10,345 bases of DNA, from the NCBI GenBank assembly GCA_002423155.1, contig DIUV01000038.1, positions 1 to 10,345 on the forward strand. Direction: 5' to 3'. Below the pieces are notes generated by a model. It saw only the letters and a program-made list of their open reading frames with translations. It did no database searches and was not told the DNA's origin. The translations under genes were made by a program, and so were the position numbers. Origin of the DNA: Alphaproteobacteria bacterium UBA6149. GTDB lineage: Bacteria; Pseudomonadota; Alphaproteobacteria; Rickettsiales; UBA998. Position 1 is the first letter of the stretch. The number at the start of each line of letters is the position of its first letter. Of the stretch, positions 8,001-10,345 are shown piece after piece.

Positions 8001-8043
8001 GAGAATTTGAAACTATGTCGCCATATCTACTATTCTGTTTCAT
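5029..8043 (-). CDS. Large hypothetical protein (1004 aa) with coiled coils and a His-rich region
   Basis: I do not recognise this protein. The ATG has a good ribosome binding site (AGAGGA, seven bases upstream), and the frame is intact for 1004 residues, so it is a real, maintained gene. No signal peptide is visible. Visible parts in order: helical, charged, probably coiled-coil stretches at about 60-110 and 150-205; a hydrophobic stretch at 111-134 (GLEIAAVIVFGPLPWMLSRG); a weaker hydrophobic helix at 281-302; a charged helix at 395-455; a Gly/Ala-rich hydrophobic pair at 458-500 (TIGSLVAGAALLFID, then AIYGLLHAAPGATVSAASA); a His-rich region at 699-789 with HFHIH, MHRH and RHVHV; a charged helix near 935-970; and a basic C-terminus. 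A membrane-inserting or host-directed protein is possible, but no known toxin, secretion or enzyme motif is evident. The gene is divergent from the unknown gene at 8233-9711, and its DNA looks AT-richer than htpG. Confidence 0.85.
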   Translation of the reverse strand: MKQNSRYGDIVSNSPYIIADKLGICTEDLTNEKYILYVENALKDALKARSIWPEASSAHKNLMNVQEKIKLGQNEIETAPERKDALVVNFNQKNEVLEKELKSKVKDETSGLEIAAVIVFGPLPWMLSRGLGALDRSMDFANTYGEEEARLKYNVQTTANKENLDKQLKNLESSQELIKQSLVEYNIERENINKHLTVLQAKIRGGRCKERLFGAGEALAYCAQRNEVTVEQLFDSSDGSLQKLVNGTHNLADLEQLVKSATDNTVQLILDPEKHGDDLSKILAMQAFVCHVVISHLDFFVMQAQENALKLINFDPSNINERYYPTLQKLGANTYNLNENPQNLAYGAVDYWGEGIPTLDFSFLRDYSQGSHMQRLDRAFNEVDKYTKDSYFEFQELAEAIRDQLKKAGVKEEEIRALDELIRKGDEKNEQIRERMEDVSAHYADKRAAREQEDKIRTIGSLVAGAALLFIDPTGTSSGAIYGLLHAAPGATVSAASAEALRHLSPAIASNVGRILGHNASASLYDDSYGDAIERLGGRLVDVETLKKLQQAIPSAIAELNKSAHKLSILQDRSKLETIAEGFIAKKILNTGKNISQDFEEQCRKVEGIESIDEFLLHFDPKTRLGEALQNFCFGYADSNDLSVILTESNSFPEEKDVYQKILYDYVEGMLKPNIGFFCEDASKIDLIYQANLTGLGTHFHIHRNTIRGENDRHTQVLFADYVGVKNEIGELTMQGAYDVRKLFQYYMHRHGGGDFLTDEHVQDGIYGQELIDKRVSVLSDDEIQRHVHVSKIARGIRQSGPEISDLFVRICGYEYEYPQTVNSANKRNIMADNPASPAAYTMVNEVIKSFMGELSMGDVGEYRKKVGNKLDNLIAQTFMDFFAEIGHEHVKSMDIFNKRNIVNESSHDGGSYSVTLDRYSKTITEDAINNFPKFLDIYAKNLEKTLEHATEKNRVLLEEQIAAVKDDAKVLNPNIIRPKTYEAKIRAVARNHSFGNTNWKLGV

Positions 8044-8120
8044 ACAAATTTCCTCTAATTGCGAATAGGTTAACCAATAGCCGCAAATATAAATAGCAGT
8101 TCTTCAAACAAAACATAATT

Positions 8121-8156
8121 AAGATTATGTGACAATATGATGAAGATTGTGTGACA
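8121..8156. promoter_or_regulatory. Two 14-bp direct repeats in the divergent intergenic region
   Basis: AAGATTATGTGACA (8121-8134) and AAGATTGTGTGACA (8143-8156) differ at one base. They start 22 bases apart, about two turns of the helix, which would place two bound proteins on the same DNA face. The first copy is preceded by CATAAT (8114-8119), which forms a small palindrome with ATTATG (8124-8129). The 189-base region (8044-8232) separates two divergent genes. Promoter boxes are not clear: TATATT on the minus strand near 8090, and TTGGCT...TAGCAT at 8171-8200 on the plus strand, are only weak candidates. The pair is a plausible operator controlling one or both genes. Confidence 0.5.
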
Positions 8157-8232
8157 TGTAAAAAATCCTGTTGGCTTTATAGCTATTAACAAGGTAGCAT
8201 AAAAAACAAAATCAAGATAGATATCAGCCATC

Positions 8233-9711
8233 ATGTTGAGAATAGGTGAATTTACAGGAAAAATAATTCCGCAATTGAAAGATTGGGGAGATGACCCATT
8301 GTGGCCACTTAAATCTAAGCGCGGAATTTTCTATGAAAAAAGCGAACAGTGGATTAACTACCCACATCATATAAATTTTAATAGTATTACAAAAAACTTT
8401 TATGGTCGCGAATGGATCCAAAAAGAAGGTGAAGAACTGTCAAGATTTATACATCCAGTTGGTATAGATTCGTTTCTTCATCCGCACGAATATCGTGCGA
8501 TACAAGCACGAATCGCTGAGGAATTGAGCGATGAAAACATCAGAAAAATAACCTTAGAACGACATTATGATTATTATCAAGTTTTTGCTGAAGCGGAGAG
8601 AAAAAAAGTCCCCCACGAAGTTTTTGGGAAATTCTACGCGGATAAATTCCGGGAAATTCTAGTAAATCAATCCAAATTATCCTTACTTAATGAAGAAAAC
8701 CTTATATCCCCAGAAGAATATAATCTTGGCGTGCTTGGCACCCGGCAAGAACTGGATCGTTTAGGATTTAATGGTTTTCGCAAAATGGTGGAAAACAACC
8801 CTTTACTTAAAAACGCTGTACATAATGACGAAAATTTTTGTTATCCTGACTTAGAAAAAGGAGAACGCAAAACCAGCGCACCCAATAGACATCGAGGACA
8901 ATATTTACAGGGTGAATTAGCTTACGCTACAGCTGAAAAATTAAAAAACCCAGATTTTGATGCAGAACAATATATTGAAGAAGCCTATCTACAGGCCACC
9001 AGCAAGGAATATGTAGAAAAATTTAAGGATCGAACTACATCTACTGGAACCAACATGAAAGATTACAGATTAGAGAGTCATGTAATTGAAATGCCCAATC
9101 GTGAAATAATTCCATTAATGGAATCTGCCGACGCAAAAATAAGACTCGGTGCAGAAATGACCTATTTACGTAAACATTATTACGCTGTAACTGACTTAAA
9201 AACAGGCATTGAATATCCATCATTAAAAGGGTTGCAATACAGAATACTTAACCGCATGCGCGAAATGATGCCTTCTTCGACCCCTATAGAAGAACTTTTT
9301 GCAGAAAAAGAATATATAAATATAAATGAGCATAAAAACAATTCTTCCTCTAATAGTAAAGAAGCTATAGATGCTGAATTTACAGAAGTTCATGAACCGA
9401 ACCAAAAGATTTTATCGAATAAAGAGGTCCTTGAAGATATTTCTGCTACGAAAGACCATAAACTTTCGCCAAATGCTAACAAAGAAATCCCCTTAGAAAT
9501 AATTCACCCTACTATTGAAGAACTAAAACCTAATGAAAATATCGAAAAAGAAGCAGAAAAAGCAATTAATGAAGTAAGCTCTGGGATGGGAAAAAAATTC
9601 ACTATAATAGCTGGAACAGCTATTTTACTTGGAACAATTGGATGTTTTATTTATAAAAAGTCTCATACTGAAAAAAATAGCGGCGACAAAAATTTAGCTC
9701 CTATTCGTTAA
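8233..9711 (+). CDS. Hypothetical C-terminally membrane-anchored protein (492 aa)
   Basis: I do not recognise this protein. Residues 1 to about 345 look like a soluble, mostly helical domain rich in charged and aromatic residues (PHEYRAIQARIAEEL, LERHYDYYQVFAEAERKK, YLQGELAYATAEKL), with no familiar catalytic motif. Residues from about 358 to 450 form an acidic, Asn/Ser/Glu/Lys-rich, probably unfolded linker. A single hydrophobic helix follows at 456-474 (FTIIAGTAILLGTIGCFIY) with KK behind it and a polar tail of about 16 residues. There is no N-terminal signal peptide. This is the layout of a tail-anchored protein, which would leave the large domain in the cytoplasm, or in a host cell if secreted. 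The ATG at 8233 opens the frame but has only a weak AAGATAG ribosome-binding match. It is divergent from the 1004-aa gene and ends about 60 bases before rnpB. DNA composition is AT-rich, like its divergent neighbour. Confidence 0.82.
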   Translation: MLRIGEFTGKIIPQLKDWGDDPLWPLKSKRGIFYEKSEQWINYPHHINFNSITKNFYGREWIQKEGEELSRFIHPVGIDSFLHPHEYRAIQARIAEELSDENIRKITLERHYDYYQVFAEAERKKVPHEVFGKFYADKFREILVNQSKLSLLNEENLISPEEYNLGVLGTRQELDRLGFNGFRKMVENNPLLKNAVHNDENFCYPDLEKGERKTSAPNRHRGQYLQGELAYATAEKLKNPDFDAEQYIEEAYLQATSKEYVEKFKDRTTSTGTNMKDYRLESHVIEMPNREIIPLMESADAKIRLGAEMTYLRKHYYAVTDLKTGIEYPSLKGLQYRILNRMREMMPSSTPIEELFAEKEYININEHKNNSSSNSKEAIDAEFTEVHEPNQKILSNKEVLEDISATKDHKLSPNANKEIPLEIIHPTIEELKPNENIEKEAEKAINEVSSGMGKKFTIIAGTAILLGTIGCFIYKKSHTEKNSGDKNLAPIR

Positions 9712-9773
9712 TATTAATTCTTTGTGAACAATAAAACTTGCGCTCCCCCCATACATAATGTACTCAAATTTCG

Positions 9774-10188
9774 TCAGATGGTCGGATGGTCGCGTGGGAA
9801 ATAGTGATATTTTTTGCGAGGAAAGTCCGGGCTCCACGGGGCGAGAGTGCTGGGTAACGCCCAGCGAGAGTAATCTTAGGGAAAGTGCCGCAGAAAATAT
9901 ACCGCCCAGCCTTATTTGTGAAAATCAAGCTGTGGTAAGGGTGAAAAGGTGCGGTAAGAGCGCACCGCGCGGCTGGTAACAGGCGTGGCAGGGAAAACCC
10001 CACTCGGAGCAAGACCAAATAGGGACGGCAGGTTGCGTCTAATCTATATTAATTTATAATTAGATGACAACAAGCGTGCCCCGCGCCAGTCGTCCGGGTA
10101 GGTTGCTAGAGGTGGCGAGTAATCGTCATCCCAGAGGAATGACCATCCAATCTAACGATGGACAGAACCCGGCTTATAGACCATCTGA
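9774..10188 (+). ncRNA. rnpB: RNase P RNA, bacterial class A
   Basis: This is the catalytic RNA that, with protein RnpA, removes 5' leaders from tRNA precursors. The termini pair as helix P1: TCAGATGGTC (9774-9783) with GACCATCTGA (10179-10188), ten perfect base pairs. The 5' core contains GAGGAAAGTCCGGGCTCC, and the 3' core contains ACAGAACCCGGCTTATAG; these include the two P4 strands and the most conserved blocks of the family. In between, GGGTAACGCCCAG, ACCCCACTCGGAGCAAGACCAAATAGG and CCGGGTAGG follow the type A order. The length of about 415 is normal or slightly long; an AT-rich helix at 10032-10071 in the P15-P17 region adds to it. A CATAAT box at 9754-9759 is a possible -10 element, without a clear -35. 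Open frames across this region are spurious. In alphaproteobacteria rnpB is often followed by the mraZ cell-division cluster. Confidence 0.97.
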
Positions 10189-10204
10189 CTTTTTTTATTT
10201 TTTT
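10189..10204 (+). terminator. T-rich tract at the rnpB 3' end
   Basis: Immediately after the P1 3' strand comes CTTTTTTTATTTTTTT, two seven-base T-runs. There is no separate GC-rich hairpin: the only local pairing is GATGG (10157-10161) with CCATC (10181-10185) over a long loop. Termination could use helix P1 itself together with the U-tract. This is inferred from position and composition. Confidence 0.4.
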
Positions 10205-10345
10205 GCATTCCAGATGACTATTATCTGATTAAGACCTCTGAATAACCCCAATTTTTCATTTTAAAATAATTTTATTTCCGCCCCCCATCGCCAAGCTGAA
10301 TATTTTTCGAGTTTTTCTATAATAGTCGCCCCTAAAAAACCATTC
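10205..10345 (+). promoter_or_regulatory. Non-coding end of window with a candidate promoter
   Basis: No gene, RNA or convincing repeat is visible here. A perfect TATAAT lies at 10318-10323; the best -35 match, CTGAAT at 10296-10301 (16-base spacer), is poor. It probably drives a rightward gene just outside the window. By analogy with other alphaproteobacteria that gene may be mraZ, but the sequence does not show it. Confidence 0.35.

Noticed and set aside
8044..8232. CRP/FNR-type site from the TGTGA words in the divergent region
   Set aside because: The TGTGA words are in direct, not inverted, orientation, and no TCACA partner is at the required six-base spacing.
9738..9766. Promoter for rnpB with TTGCGC as -35
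   Set aside because: The spacing to CATAAT is only ten bases, and a 17-base spacing leads to a poor -10 box, so only the CATAAT box was mentioned.
9758..10018. Open frames on both strands across 9758-10018
   Set aside because: They lie inside the RNase P RNA, whose conserved blocks and P1 ends are clear. The frames are accidental.

Overview
The window looks like chromosomal DNA of a moderately AT-rich alphaproteobacterium. This is inferred from the wording of the HtpG sequence (for example ASDACDKLRY and the GDAKKD.SLIGQFGVGFYS block), a class A RNase P RNA, an ExbB/ExbD/ExbD/TonB operon, and dispersed 'ATCCCCGC...GCGGGGAT' intergenic palindromes. No taxonomic search was possible, so the lineage is an inference.

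Left region (1-3075). A 36-bp perfect inverted repeat and a related partial copy sit at the edge. Next, on the minus strand, comes a compact energy-transduction operon in the order exbB, exbD (182 aa), exbD (133 aa), tonB. ExbB and the two ExbD proteins should form the inner-membrane proton-driven motor, and TonB should carry its motion to outer-membrane receptors that lie outside the window. The second ExbD has Asn where the essential membrane Asp normally sits. The exbD-tonB gap is unusually structured and can be drawn as two mutually exclusive hairpins next to the tonB start. A promoter candidate precedes exbB, and an intrinsic terminator separates the operon from htpG.

Middle (3076-5028). 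htpG, the bacterial Hsp90, is complete and sits behind a good match to a heat-shock (sigma-32/RpoH) promoter.

Right centre (5029-9711). Two large divergent genes that I do not recognise occupy a stretch that looks AT-richer than its surroundings. The leftward gene encodes a 1004-aa protein with coiled coils, hydrophobic segments and a histidine-rich region. The rightward gene encodes a 492-aa protein with a single C-terminal membrane anchor. Their shared 189-bp intergenic region holds two near-identical 14-bp direct repeats spaced 22 bp apart, a likely regulator-binding pair. This gene pair is the best candidate in the window for an undescribed system, but nothing in the sequence reveals its function.

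Right end (9712-10345). rnpB (RNase P RNA) is complete on the plus strand and is followed by a T-rich tract. The last ~140 bases carry no visible gene, but a TATAAT box near the edge suggests a promoter for a gene beyond the window.
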